Below, in pieces: positions 8,767 through 16,927 of a stretch of DNA of 22,319 bases. This stretch comes from Chthonomonas sp. UBA6659 (lineage in GTDB: Bacteria > Armatimonadota > Fimbriimonadia > Fimbriimonadales > Fimbriimonadaceae). Numbering within the stretch: position 1 is the first letter of the stretch; each line of letters begins with the position of its first letter. The notes beneath the pieces were generated by a model, which was not told the origin of the DNA, did not search any database, and saw only the letters and a program-made list of their open reading frames with translations. The stretch covers positions 46,140 through 68,458 of the forward strand of contig DKKT01000092.1 in assembly GCA_002455425.1 (NCBI GenBank), read 5' to 3'. The position numbers and the translations under genes are program-made.

Positions 8767-8818
8767 CCCTCACCCCCTACCCCCTCTCCCTTCGCACAAT
8801 CATCGAAAGGAGAGGGGG
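8767..8818. repeat. Intergenic hairpin repeat, copy 2, in a convergent gap
   Basis: These 52 bases differ from 7615-7666 at one position. The stem CCCCCTCTCC (8780-8789) pairs with GGAGAGGGGG (8809-8818), with TTCG/CGAA inside. The right outer arm of copy 1 is missing because metG begins seven bases later. Its place between convergent stop codons suits a two-way terminator. Confidence 0.85.
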
Positions 8819-8825
8819 TCCGGAA

Positions 8826-10748
8826 TCAGTGGACGCTCGTCCCTTCAGGGGCCTCTGCTTCGGGAGTGAGCAGGATCGCGGCGCCATCCGGTCCATCGGC
8901 GGCGAGGATCATGCCCTGGCTTTCGTGCCCCATCAACTTGGCGGGCTTCAGATTCGCGACGACCACGACTTGACGTCCGACGAGGTCGGCAGGATCGTAG
9001 CTCTTCCGGATACCCGCGAGAATCTGACGTCGCTCATCCCCAAGGATGACCTGGAGCTTGACCAGCTTCTCACTCCCCTCGACCGGCTCCGCCTCGAGAA
9101 TCCGCGCAATCCGAAGCTGGACGTTCATGAAGTCGGTGATCTCTATTTCAGCCCGAGGTTCGAACGCCGGCTTCTTCGGCTTTTTCTCGGGCGCTGCGGC
9201 GGAAGGAGCCTCCTTCGGGGCCGGCTTCGCGAGCTCGAGGCGCGGGAAGATCGGGGCCGGATTGCCCAGCGGATGGCCCGCAGGCAGCGACGACTCGGAC
9301 CCGATGTCGTCCCAAGACGTCGTCGGGAGGAGACGGAGCTGGGCCGCGACCGCGTCGCAAGTCGCCGGGATCATCGGTCTCAAAAGGCCCTCCGAGGCCC
9401 GAAGACAAGACAGCATCGAGCGCATCACCGTGGCAAGGTGGGGGTCCTGGCTCTTGGCGAGCGCCCACGGGGCCTTCGTGTCGATGTACTTGTTCAGAAA
9501 CCGGACGACATCCATCGCCGTGTTCATCGCGTCGTGGAGACGGAACTCCTCCATGGCGGCGGCGTATTCGGACTTGGCTTGCATGATCCGGTCCGTGACC
9601 TCAGTTTCGACCTCGCCACCGGGAATGGTGCCGCCTACGAACTTATGGGCCATCGCGAGCGTACGATTGAGCGCATTGCCGAGGTCGTTGGCGAGGTCGG
9701 CGTTGTAGCGCCGGTCGAATTCCTCGTGCGTAAACACGGTGTCGGAATCGAACGGAAGCGCGGCACCGAGATAGTAGCGAACCGCATCGACCGCCACGGC
9801 CTGAGCGCAGCCGGCCCGCGCCGCCAGCCCTTCCGCGAACTCAAGCGGGGGGATCACGTTCCCTTTGGACTTGCTCGCCTTCTCGCCGCCGATCATGAGC
9901 CAGGAATGGCCGAGGAGCGTTTCCGGCAACGGAATCTCGGCTCCCATCAGCATCGCCGGCCACATCGTGGCATGGAAGCGCGTGAGGATGTCCTTGCCCA
10001 TCACCTGGACCGTCGCGGGCCAGTACCGGATCCAGTCGCCATCCGGCCATCCGAACGCCGAGATGTAATTGATGAGCGCATCGAACCAAACGTAAATCGT
10101 CTTGTCGGGCTCCCCGGGAACGGGAACACCCCATGGGACATTCGCGCGGGTGATGCAGACGTCCCGCAGGCCCTGATGGATGAAGCTCAGAACCTCATTC
10201 CGTCGCGCTTCCGGGACGATGAACTCGGGGTTCGCCTCGATATGCTGTTTGAGACGGTCAGCGAAGGCGCTCAGACGGAAAAACCAGTTCTCCTCCTCGA
10301 CCCAACGGACTTCGTTCCCGTCTGGACTCTTTCCGTCGACCAGTTCGGACTCCTTGATAAACGCCTCCGCCCCGACGTCATACCACCCCTCATACTTCGC
10401 GGCGTAGATATGACCGCGCTCCTTGAGGAGCGTGAACAGCTTCTGCACGATCGCTTCGTGGCGTGGGTCGGTGGTTCGGATGAACCGATCGTACGAGAAG
10501 TTCATCCCTCGCCAGATCTCTTCGAACCGGGCCGCGAGGCCGTCGACATGCTCTTGCGGGCTTTTGCCGGCACGCTCGGCGGCCTCGAGCACCTTGGTTC
10601 CGTGCTCGTCGGTGCCGGTGAGGAACATCACCTCTTCCCCTCTTAGGCGGTAGTACCGGGCCATCACGTCGGCGATGAACATCTCGGCGGCATGCCCGAG
10701 GTGGGGCACGTCGTTCACGTAGAAGATCGCAGTCGTGATGGATTTCAT
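8826..10748 (-). CDS. metG: Methionyl-tRNA synthetase with C-terminal tRNA-binding domain
   Basis: Class I synthetase of 640 residues that charges tRNA-Met. HLGH (16-19) replaces HIGH and KASKS (290-294) replaces KMSKS. VWFDALINYIS and the anticodon-binding helical region (NDLGNALNRT onward) follow. A Lys/Pro/Ala-rich linker leads to a C-terminal EMAP-type tRNA-binding domain (about the last 105 residues, FMNVQLRIARILEAE onward), as in homodimeric bacterial enzymes. The connective-peptide region (YEGWYDVGAEAF and the following segment, about 119-150) has no cysteines, whereas many relatives carry zinc-binding Cys there. The ATG at 10748 is chosen because the motif spacing fits; the open frame upstream to 10838 runs into the next gene's promoter. 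No Shine-Dalgarno is seen. Confidence 0.97.
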   Translation of the reverse strand: MKSITTAIFYVNDVPHLGHAAEMFIADVMARYYRLRGEEVMFLTGTDEHGTKVLEAAERAGKSPQEHVDGLAARFEEIWRGMNFSYDRFIRTTDPRHEAIVQKLFTLLKERGHIYAAKYEGWYDVGAEAFIKESELVDGKSPDGNEVRWVEEENWFFRLSAFADRLKQHIEANPEFIVPEARRNEVLSFIHQGLRDVCITRANVPWGVPVPGEPDKTIYVWFDALINYISAFGWPDGDWIRYWPATVQVMGKDILTRFHATMWPAMLMGAEIPLPETLLGHSWLMIGGEKASKSKGNVIPPLEFAEGLAARAGCAQAVAVDAVRYYLGAALPFDSDTVFTHEEFDRRYNADLANDLGNALNRTLAMAHKFVGGTIPGGEVETEVTDRIMQAKSEYAAAMEEFRLHDAMNTAMDVVRFLNKYIDTKAPWALAKSQDPHLATVMRSMLSCLRASEGLLRPMIPATCDAVAAQLRLLPTTSWDDIGSESSLPAGHPLGNPAPIFPRLELAKPAPKEAPSAAAPEKKPKKPAFEPRAEIEITDFMNVQLRIARILEAEPVEGSEKLVKLQVILGDERRQILAGIRKSYDPADLVGRQVVVVANLKPAKLMGHESQGMILAADGPDGAAILLTPEAEAPEGTSVH

Positions 10749-10757
10749 GGGGCACGG

Positions 10758-10763
10758 AGTGTA
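10758..10763 (-). promoter_or_regulatory. Candidate -10 box for metG, leaderless arrangement
   Basis: TACACT on the minus strand ends nine bases upstream of the metG ATG, in a 70-base divergent gap. No Shine-Dalgarno lies between, so transcription would begin at or next to the start codon. No strong -35 was found. Confidence 0.4.
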
Positions 10764-10805
10764 CCGCCCGAGCCCCGTGGAGTCCCGGGACGCACGCGCT
10801 TCCGG

Positions 10806-10811
10806 TAACGT
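10806..10811 (+). promoter_or_regulatory. Candidate -10 box for the dehydrogenase gene, leaderless arrangement
   Basis: TAACGT ends seven bases before the ATG at 10819. Standard geometry puts the transcription start on or next to the A of the ATG. There is no convincing Shine-Dalgarno sequence. Confidence 0.4.
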
Positions 10812-10818
10812 AGAGTCG

Positions 10819-12237
10819 ATGCCCACCGAGAACTTCATCCACGGTCAATTTGTGCCTCCTTCGGGCGATCGCTCCGTCCCGAGCCTCAACCCCAGCGATC
10901 TCACCGATGTCGTTGCGAATCCGGCGGTCTCGACCCCGCAAGACGTCGACGCGGCCGTTCGCGGCGCAGCCGAAGCGTTCCCGGCTTGGCGGAAGGCCAC
11001 CGGCTCCACGCGCGCCGAGGCTCTCTACAAATGGGCTGGAGCGATTCAGGCGCGATCCGAGGACCTCGCCCAAGCGATCGCGCGCGAGGTCGGAAAACCG
11101 ATCGCGGAAGCGCGCGGCGAAGTGGGCCGCTGCGTCGTGATCCTCCGCTACTATGCAGGCGAGGCGGTTCGCTCGGTCGGCGAAGTCGTCCCCGCGCTTG
11201 CTCCGGGAGCGCTCCAGTTCAGCATCCGCGATCCGCTCGGGATCGTGGGCCTGATCACCCCGTGGAACTTCCCCATCGCGATCCCCCTCTGGAAAGCGGC
11301 CCCCGCGCTCGCGTTCGGCAACACGGTGATCGTCAAAGTCTCCGAGCACGCGCCCTTCGTTTCCGGGCTCCTTGCCGAAACCGCCCAGGCCGCCGAGTTG
11401 CCGCCCGGGCTGTTCAACGTGATTCTCGGTGACGGAGAAGCCGGAAGCGCCCTCGCCACTCACCAAGCGGTGAAGGCGATCAGCTTCACAGGCTCTGCCG
11501 CGACCGGTGCCAAGATCGCGTCCGCCTGCGCGGCGCGCAACGCGAAGTTCCAAACCGAGATGGGGGGCAAGAACGTCGCGATCGTGCTCCCCGACGCCGA
11601 CCTCGACCAGGCTGCGAACCTCATCGCGGGTGGGGCGATGCGCTACGCCGGGCAAAAGTGTACGGCGACCAGCCGTGTCGTCGTCGATCGGGCGGTCGAG
11701 GAGGGACTTTGGATGAGGCTCCGGGCTCAAGTCGAGTCGCTCCCATTGGGTCCGGTGACCGATCCGAAAGCAGCGATCGGTCCGCTGATCTCTGCCGCTT
11801 CTCGGGATCGCACGCTCGATGCCGTGAGGTCCGTGAGCCCCGACTATCAGACTCCGGTGCCCGGCGACTGGGCCGGCTGCTTCTTCGGACCGGCGATGTT
11901 CCGAGGTCTCGATCCAGCCGACCGCGTCGTTCAGGACGAGCTTTTCGCTCCGGTACTGGCGATCCTTCCTGCGGAAGGGCTCGACGAAGCGCTTGCCCTC
12001 GCGAACGCGACGCCCTATGGGCTCAGTGCGTCGCTCTTCACCAAGAATCTGTCTGAAGCGCTTCGCTACATCCATCGAATCGAAGCGGGCATGGTGCGAG
12101 TCAACGGGGACACGACCGGCGTTGACCCCCACGCTCCGTTCGGCGGCGTGAAAGGCTCGAGCTCGGGCACGCGGGAGCAGGGCCGGGCCGCGATCGAGTT
12201 CTACACCGAGACGAAAACGGTTCAACTCAACCCATGA
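10819..12237 (+). CDS. NAD(P)-dependent aldehyde dehydrogenase, ketoglutarate-semialdehyde-dehydrogenase-like
   Basis: Enzyme of 472 residues that oxidises an aldehyde to its acid. Catalytic residues are present: Asn150 in TPWNFP, Glu247 in EMGGKN and Cys281 in GQKCTATSR. The cofactor-site Lys173 lies in VKVSE and the FTGS motif is at 223-226. The C-terminal FGGVKGSSSGTREQG followed by EFYTETKT resembles alpha-ketoglutaric semialdehyde dehydrogenases of pentose and uronate breakdown, so that is the favoured substrate class, with succinate or betaine semialdehyde as alternatives. I chose ATG 10819 because the family N-terminus (NFIHGQFV) starts there; the frame upstream overlaps the divergent metG. 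The stop overlaps the next gene by four bases. Confidence 0.9.
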   Translation: MPTENFIHGQFVPPSGDRSVPSLNPSDLTDVVANPAVSTPQDVDAAVRGAAEAFPAWRKATGSTRAEALYKWAGAIQARSEDLAQAIAREVGKPIAEARGEVGRCVVILRYYAGEAVRSVGEVVPALAPGALQFSIRDPLGIVGLITPWNFPIAIPLWKAAPALAFGNTVIVKVSEHAPFVSGLLAETAQAAELPPGLFNVILGDGEAGSALATHQAVKAISFTGSAATGAKIASACAARNAKFQTEMGGKNVAIVLPDADLDQAANLIAGGAMRYAGQKCTATSRVVVDRAVEEGLWMRLRAQVESLPLGPVTDPKAAIGPLISAASRDRTLDAVRSVSPDYQTPVPGDWAGCFFGPAMFRGLDPADRVVQDELFAPVLAILPAEGLDEALALANATPYGLSASLFTKNLSEALRYIHRIEAGMVRVNGDTTGVDPHAPFGGVKGSSSGTREQGRAAIEFYTETKTVQLNP

Positions 12238-12632
12238 GCCGAACCGTCGAGCGTATTCGCGTGCGCTATGGCGAGGCCGACCCGATGGGTCACGCCTATT
12301 ACGCGAACTATCTTTACTGGTTCGAGCAGGCGCGCGGAACCTGGTGCCGCGAGCGGGGTTTCACGTACAAGAGCCTCGAAGAGATGGGTTACAAGTTACC
12401 GGTCGTCGAAGTCTACGCTCGCTATCGGGACGAGGCGAAGTACGACGATGTGATCGCCGTCCACGTCTGGGTCGAGGAGATCAAACGCGCTGCAATCCTG
12501 TTCAAGTACGAAGCGATCAACGAGACGACCGGACGCAAGTGCACGGAGGGCTATACGTGGCACGTGATGATCGGCCCCGAGCGGAAAGCCGTCACGATCC
12601 CGCCGGACATCCGCGCGATGATGCAGGTTTGA
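12234..12632 (+). CDS. Hotdog-fold acyl-CoA thioesterase (4HBT/YbgC-like)
   Basis: Protein of 132 residues, the usual size for single-domain hotdog thioesterases. The N-terminal RYGEADPMGHAYYANYL (11-27) carries the Asp16 and His20 typical of the 4-hydroxybenzoyl-CoA/YbgC active-site helix, followed by the FEQAR helix. It should hydrolyse an acyl-CoA to free acid and CoA in the cytoplasm; the acyl group cannot be told from sequence. The ATG overlaps the stop of the dehydrogenase (ATGA), so the two are co-translated and may act on related acids. After the stop, 12633-12778 holds a small GTCAC/GTGAC hairpin (12683-12697) and no gene. Confidence 0.88.
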   Translation: MSRTVERIRVRYGEADPMGHAYYANYLYWFEQARGTWCRERGFTYKSLEEMGYKLPVVEVYARYRDEAKYDDVIAVHVWVEEIKRAAILFKYEAINETTGRKCTEGYTWHVMIGPERKAVTIPPDIRAMMQV

Positions 12633-12778
12633 GCGCTTAGGTAACTACGCTCGACCGACTTCGCGGGTCCACCCTCCATCCTGTCACCCTTCGTGACGTT
12701 TGCGGTCTTCGCCGACGGCGCGGAGCCGGTCTCGTGTAACAATGCGATATTGCGAAGACGTCCACGGAGTGAGTGTCT

Positions 12779-13780
12779 ATGAACTATTGTTTGCCGAGAA
12801 TGGCTCTCGTCGGGCTCGCGTTCGCCGCTGTCGCGGCGGCAGAAGCGCAGGTGCGCGTGCAAGATCGGATGGTGATCGTCACGGAGGCTCCCCTGTCGAA
12901 AGAGCAAGGCGATCTCATCAAGACCCTGCCCCGTGCTGAGTTGTTAGAGCAGTTCGAAGCGCTCGGCTTTCAGAAACACCTCGAAACGGGCCGAACGTTC
13001 TTGTTCAGCAAAAAGCTCTGGGCCGAAGAGACATTGAACGCGCTCACCGGGCTCTACGAGGGCCTTGCGGCTCATCAAACCGGCAAGTTTCTCGACATCT
13101 CGAAGTCGCCTCAAGTGGCGGCCTTCGTCAGGGCTTCTTTCGGGTCCGTGATGCGGTTCGAGTCACCGCAGAGCGCTCAGTTCATGCTCGGGCGTGTGGG
13201 CGACCTCCTTCTCACCGACGGGACCCGCTCGGTGCTCGTCACCATGACTCCTGAAGTCGACGACGCGGAAGCGAAGGAGCTTTCGACGAAGCCCCTGAAG
13301 CAACAGAGCGGCTCGCCCCCCGCTGATGCGGCAGACCCGATCGCGGTGTATCAGTTGCCGCTTGCGGGTGAGCTCCACGCGCGATCGGTCGGACCGGATG
13401 CCGCGGACCCACGAATCAGGATGGAAGACCTTGCCCTCGCGACAAAAGTCCTCACGGACCGCTACTCCGAGGCTTACTCTCGAGCCTTGGCTGCCCGAAA
13501 CCGCCTCATCAAGCTCGCGACCGTTGGCGTCTCCCCGGACGTCTTCGCTTCGGTCGAGAAAGGGATGTCCTCGCAATCGTTGCCGCCCGAGCTGCGGCAG
13601 TTTGCCTCGGATTACCTCGCAAGCAACTGGCAGCGATTTGGCTTCGAGAGCGACGATGCCGCGGCGGCGTACTTCGGCAAGGCCACGGTGCGATGGAGCC
13701 AAGTATCGCTCGCACTGATCGCCTCGCGGGGAGACGGACCCTATAAGAACCTTGCCATGTTCGGATTACCCCGCTTCTGA
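12779..13780 (+). CDS. Secreted protein of unknown function
   Basis: Protein of 333 residues with a classical signal peptide: a short N-region, a hydrophobic core (about 9-20), then A-x-A motifs before a mature start near residue 24. The ATG at 12779 is chosen because GGAG (12766-12769) lies nine bases upstream; a GTG at 12773 would be too close. The mature part is largely helical with no cysteines and no motif I recognise. It is rich in Ala, Leu and Asp, and an S-P-P-A-D-A-A-D linker near the middle suggests two domains. A TAACAAT element at 12737-12743 could be part of the promoter. It converges with the next gene across a 52-base gap. Confidence 0.7.
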   Translation: MNYCLPRMALVGLAFAAVAAAEAQVRVQDRMVIVTEAPLSKEQGDLIKTLPRAELLEQFEALGFQKHLETGRTFLFSKKLWAEETLNALTGLYEGLAAHQTGKFLDISKSPQVAAFVRASFGSVMRFESPQSAQFMLGRVGDLLLTDGTRSVLVTMTPEVDDAEAKELSTKPLKQQSGSPPADAADPIAVYQLPLAGELHARSVGPDAADPRIRMEDLALATKVLTDRYSEAYSRALAARNRLIKLATVGVSPDVFASVEKGMSSQSLPPELRQFASDYLASNWQRFGFESDDAAAAYFGKATVRWSQVSLALIASRGDGPYKNLAMFGLPRF

Positions 13781-13790
13781 GAGACCTTGG

Positions 13791-13809
13791 ACGGTTCGCC
13801 AAGAACCGT
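13791..13809. terminator. Small hairpin between convergent genes, weak terminator candidate
   Basis: ACGGTTC (13791-13797) pairs perfectly with GAACCGT (13803-13809) around a five-base loop, ten bases after one stop codon and 23 before the other. There is no T tract, so function is uncertain. Confidence 0.3.
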
Positions 13810-13832
13810 GAGCGCGCTCGCAAGGACGAGCT

Positions 13833-16025
13833 CTAGAACTGCGGCGGGGGTCGCTTTCGCCCTCCTCCTGAAGAATAGTCACCCGGCTTCATGTCCTTGA
13901 AAGACTCTCGGTGCTTGACCAGCATCTTTTCGATTTGTTCGCGAACCGCCGAGGGCAGCTCCTTGAAGCTCACGCCTCGACCCTTCGTCTGCATGGTGTC
14001 GTCGTTGAGCGGATACTCCGCCGAGACCCCGGGTCGCGGATCGATGCCGATCGTAGCGGTCTCGCGATCCGCGACCCGGAAGAGATCGAAGTTGGGTTGC
14101 TCCGTCGCCCAAGGAAAGAGATCGGGCCTTTCGCGATAGGCCATGGACGAGGCCAGTGAATCCGGGTCCACGGCCCAGATGTAGTAACCGCGGTCCCCGG
14201 AGGTCGAATCGCTGGGGAAGATGACGGGGCCGGTTTTCGACGTCAGCGTGATCTTGGCGTCGAGAGGGATGCCCCGGGGAAGGGCGTTCGTCGGCTCGTC
14301 CGACCAGCTCTGGACGCCAAGGAAGAACATCTCCTCGTCAAACGACTCGTCTGGATTCGCAGCCTCAGGATTCTCTTCGTCTTCGGTCACGCTGACGCTG
14401 GCATCGGCGCCGAAGATCAAGCGGTGAACGAGTGACTTTTGACCTGGTGCCAGCGACGGGAAGGGGACCCCGGGTCCGCTGAGGGCTACGCGCTGCTGGG
14501 GAGTGAAGGTTCCGTAGAGCCGAATCGCGTCGATGTTCCCCTTATCCCACCAGTTGAAGGAAAGCTCCGGAGTGAACGCTGAGACAATCATCGTCGCCAG
14601 CCGCCATCGAGGGGCATCCCCGGCGAGTGCAAACTGGGCGAGACCGTCCAAGGTCACCCGACCCTTTTCCCGGATGTCGGCGACGAAGCGAGCGAGGGCC
14701 TCGCGACCCGTACGCTCGGGTTCGCGTATGGGCACAGGTGGACGCAGCGTGAACCACCCGTTCACCACGTCGGCACCCAGGAAGAAGGCGAGCTCGCCCA
14801 CGGTCGGAGCCTTCTTTCCGGCAGGGAACTGGGAGAAGGAAAGCCCATAGGCGTCGCTGATCGCGAGGGCGAGTTGGGCTTTCTTCGAGCGTGCCATCTG
14901 CAGCACCAGGTCCGTCGTCGCGTAGCTCAGAGGCTCGTGGAGGTCGGGCCGGGCGATGCGCTCGAGCCACTCGGGGGCGATGTCGGGCAGGTCCCCGGCT
15001 TTCCGCTCTCGGGTCTTCTGAAGCGCGCCTGCGTAGTCGCGCGACTCGCTTGTGAACTCGATCGGAGTCGGGTCCAGGTTTGCGGGCGGATCGGGGCGCT
15101 TGACAGCCTCATCTTCGAAGCGAAAGTCATCGAATTCGTCCTCGGCATCACCGAGGGCCTTGCCCTGTTCGTCGAAGACGGACAGCTTCGCTTGGGGCGT
15201 CTCGTTGTATGAAACGCCTGTCAGGATCAACAGGATTCGCGCCGGCGGCTTCTTGAACGGCTTCTTGGGAGTGTAGTGGAACGGTGTCATCTCGCCGCCG
15301 GGCGCTTCCGGCAACGCGGCCACAACGGCCGCATAGTTGCGCTGTTCCTCAACGAGGGAAGCGAGGATCGGGCCGGTGCCGGCCGGCAGAGCCCGCTGCA
15401 TCGGTGTGGGGTGAGAGGACAGCACGAGGCGATCTCCGGTCTTCAAGTCGGCGAGCATGCCGGGATCGAGCTTCAAAATCAGACGGCTCAATGCCCGAGC
15501 GAGCGGAAGTTGACGCGAGAGCGCTTCCTGTCGACGATAGCGTTTCATGTCGAAGCGTGCGTCATCCTCGAGATCGAGCTTGCGACCCTCTTCGATCCGC
15601 TTCTGAATGGCGTCGGCTGTGAACCCCTCCTGCAAATCTCGGGCTCGAAGCGCGATCGACTTCTTGATCACCTCGATCTTCCGAGTGCGGGCCTCCTTTT
15701 CGCGCTCGCGCACCTTGGCGCTCGACTTACCTAGGTACCAGGCTCCGTCGGCACGGCTCCACTCGCCGAGGGTCTGTTCGGCGAGCTTGTCGAGGAGGTC
15801 TCGCAGAGGAAGGTCGCGTACGTCGACGACAACGACCTCATCCTCCATCGCGGGGACGGTCTTGAACGTGAGCTCGGTGTGCTTCGAGAGTACGTCCAGC
15901 AGCACCGGCATCCGGGCCGCGCGGGACAAGAACGTCACCTTCTTGTCGAGCGCGGGATCCTCGAGCTGGGCCACCGCTAGCCCCGGAAGCAAACACCACA
16001 CCATCAAGCCGAAGCGTGCTTTCAT
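13833..16025 (-). CDS. Large secreted protein with STN-like N-terminal domain, unknown function
   Basis: Protein of 730 residues. A signal peptide covers about 1-19 (core GLMVWCLLPGLAVA). Residues about 25-100 follow a repeat of small beta and helix units (LLDVLSKHTELTF, then VDVRDLPLRDLLDKL) that resembles the STN domain at the N-terminus of secretins and TonB-dependent receptors. A strongly charged helical stretch follows (about 103-170). The remaining 500 residues are unrecognised and no secretin or beta-barrel domain is evident. The tail is Gly/Arg/Pro-rich. It may be a periplasmic or surface protein of this lineage. No Shine-Dalgarno is clear, and a TAAGAT box ends nine bases before the ATG. 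Confidence 0.7.
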   Translation of the reverse strand: MKARFGLMVWCLLPGLAVAQLEDPALDKKVTFLSRAARMPVLLDVLSKHTELTFKTVPAMEDEVVVVDVRDLPLRDLLDKLAEQTLGEWSRADGAWYLGKSSAKVREREKEARTRKIEVIKKSIALRARDLQEGFTADAIQKRIEEGRKLDLEDDARFDMKRYRRQEALSRQLPLARALSRLILKLDPGMLADLKTGDRLVLSSHPTPMQRALPAGTGPILASLVEEQRNYAAVVAALPEAPGGEMTPFHYTPKKPFKKPPARILLILTGVSYNETPQAKLSVFDEQGKALGDAEDEFDDFRFEDEAVKRPDPPANLDPTPIEFTSESRDYAGALQKTRERKAGDLPDIAPEWLERIARPDLHEPLSYATTDLVLQMARSKKAQLALAISDAYGLSFSQFPAGKKAPTVGELAFFLGADVVNGWFTLRPPVPIREPERTGREALARFVADIREKGRVTLDGLAQFALAGDAPRWRLATMIVSAFTPELSFNWWDKGNIDAIRLYGTFTPQQRVALSGPGVPFPSLAPGQKSLVHRLIFGADASVSVTEDEENPEAANPDESFDEEMFFLGVQSWSDEPTNALPRGIPLDAKITLTSKTGPVIFPSDSTSGDRGYYIWAVDPDSLASSMAYRERPDLFPWATEQPNFDLFRVADRETATIGIDPRPGVSAEYPLNDDTMQTKGRGVSFKELPSAVREQIEKMLVKHRESFKDMKPGDYSSGGGRKRPPPQF

Positions 16026-16034
16026 CCTGTGTCT

Positions 16035-16040
16035 ATCTTA
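16035..16040 (-). promoter_or_regulatory. Candidate -10 box for the STN-like gene, leaderless arrangement
   Basis: TAAGAT on the minus strand ends nine bases before the ATG at 16025. It lies between the upstream hairpin at 16095-16129 and the start codon, so the gene probably has its own promoter. Confidence 0.4.
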
Positions 16041-16094
16041 TCGCGATGTCGTCAAGGATCGGTGGAGATTTGCATTGCAAGTGGGGCCAAACGT

Positions 16095-16129
16095 AAGCCC
16101 CCTCTCCCACAGAGACGGAGAGGGGGCTT
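16095..16129. terminator. Hairpin with the repeat-family stem, likely terminator of the GYF gene
   Basis: A perfect 13-base stem pairs 16095-16107 with 16117-16129 around a nine-base loop, 19 bases beyond the stop of the GYF gene. Its inner ten bases, CCCCCTCTCC/GGAGAGGGGG, equal the stem of the repeats at 7628 and 8780, but the loop differs. A run of ten G lies just beside it at 16137-16146. Confidence 0.75.
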
Positions 16130-16148
16130 CAGGAACGGGGGGGGGGTG

Positions 16149-16796
16149 TTACCGAAGGCCGCCGAGGCCGCCCATCAACACCACATAGATGACGCCGCCC
16201 AGGAGCGAAATCACCATCGCGGCGATGTTGACGATCATCGCCGTCTGAGCCTGGGGATGGCCCTTGGCTTTCGCCTGGTTGGCAAAGATCACGCCACCGA
16301 TGCCGGCGAGCCAACAGCAGCACAACGACACCACGGCCAGGATCCACGCCCATGTCATCTCTTTGGATCCGTCGTCGATCCCCCCGGTGCTCGTGTTCGC
16401 TCGGGGGTAGGGTGATGCCCCTGGGGCTTGACCATACGGGTTTTGAGGTTGCTGGTAGCCACCCTGCGGAGCCTGATAAGGCTGCTGCGGCTGCTGCGGC
16501 GCCTGGTAGGGCTGCTCGGGCTGCTGCGGAGCCTGATAAGGCTGCTGCGGTGACTGGTAGGGCTGCTGGGGCTGCACGGGCTGCACCGGTTCGGCCGGTC
16601 CCGGCGTAAAACCGGTGGGCGCAGCACCCGGGAAGACGATGCCGGGCACCGCCGACGCCATGACGATCTCGCCAGTCGCTTCGTTTTTCAATTGAGTCGT
16701 GGGAGTCAGTCGATTTTGGGTAGCCCACTCGTTCAGCGTCGGGATGTCGGCCGGGCCGTACTCGTTCCCATCATTGGCAATCACGAAAAAGCGCAT
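16149..16796 (-). CDS. GYF-domain membrane protein with Pro/Gln repeat
   Basis: Protein of 215 residues in three parts. Residues 1-50 fit a GYF_2 domain (FFVIANDGNEYGP, then a helix and a strand), which usually binds proline-rich peptides. Residues about 70-122 are a Pro/Gln/Tyr repeat. Residues 147-172 and 184-210 are two membrane helices with a short loop, as in DUF4190-type proteins. The GYF and repeat parts are probably cytoplasmic. The GYF domain could bind its own or a neighbour's proline repeat. The ATG at 16796 has a strong ribosome binding site, with GGAGGAAAGGAA ending four bases upstream. Confidence 0.8.
   Translation of the reverse strand: MRFFVIANDGNEYGPADIPTLNEWATQNRLTPTTQLKNEATGEIVMASAVPGIVFPGAAPTGFTPGPAEPVQPVQPQQPYQSPQQPYQAPQQPEQPYQAPQQPQQPYQAPQGGYQQPQNPYGQAPGASPYPRANTSTGGIDDGSKEMTWAWILAVVSLCCCWLAGIGGVIFANQAKAKGHPQAQTAMIVNIAAMVISLLGGVIYVVLMGGLGGLR
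16461..16589 (-). repeat. Coding tandem repeat for the Pro/Gln linker
   Basis: Degenerate tandem units coding for QQPYQAP-type blocks, seen on the plus strand as repeats of GGCTGCTGCGG and GCCTGATAAGG. Unit lengths vary between 9 and 12 residues, so length variation between strains is likely. Confidence 0.75.
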
Positions 16797-16856
16797 ATCG
16801 TTCCTTTCCTCCAGCCCGGCGACGCACCGGTTCCGTCTCTACGGACGGTTGAGAGC

Positions 16857-16862
16857 ATTGTA
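16857..16862 (-). promoter_or_regulatory. Candidate -10 box for the GYF gene
   Basis: TACAAT on the minus strand lies 60 bases upstream of the ATG at 16796. The same hexamer occurs 65 bases upstream of murA. No good -35 is seen at the normal distance. Confidence 0.3.
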
Positions 16863-16927
16863 GCGCGTCACCGGCGCCAAGCGACGACGAAGCCACGGAA
16901 CGGGTCGTTCGTCGCATGATGCGCGGG

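Noticed and set aside
7508..8825. CRISPR array formed by the two repeats
   Set aside because: There are only two copies, more than 1 kb apart, with a gene between them and no cas genes nearby.
8763..10646. Open frame of 627 codons on the plus strand opposite metG
   Set aside because: It is antisense to a clear MetRS, is rich in Arg, Gly, Asp and His, and has no domain. It is an effect of high GC at third codon positions.
10390..12225. Open frame of 611 codons on the minus strand opposite the aldehyde dehydrogenase
   Set aside because: Antisense shadow; it also runs through the start of metG in another frame.
12633..12778. Possible small RNA or tRNA gene in the gap
   Set aside because: No cloverleaf or terminator could be drawn; only a five-base hairpin is visible.
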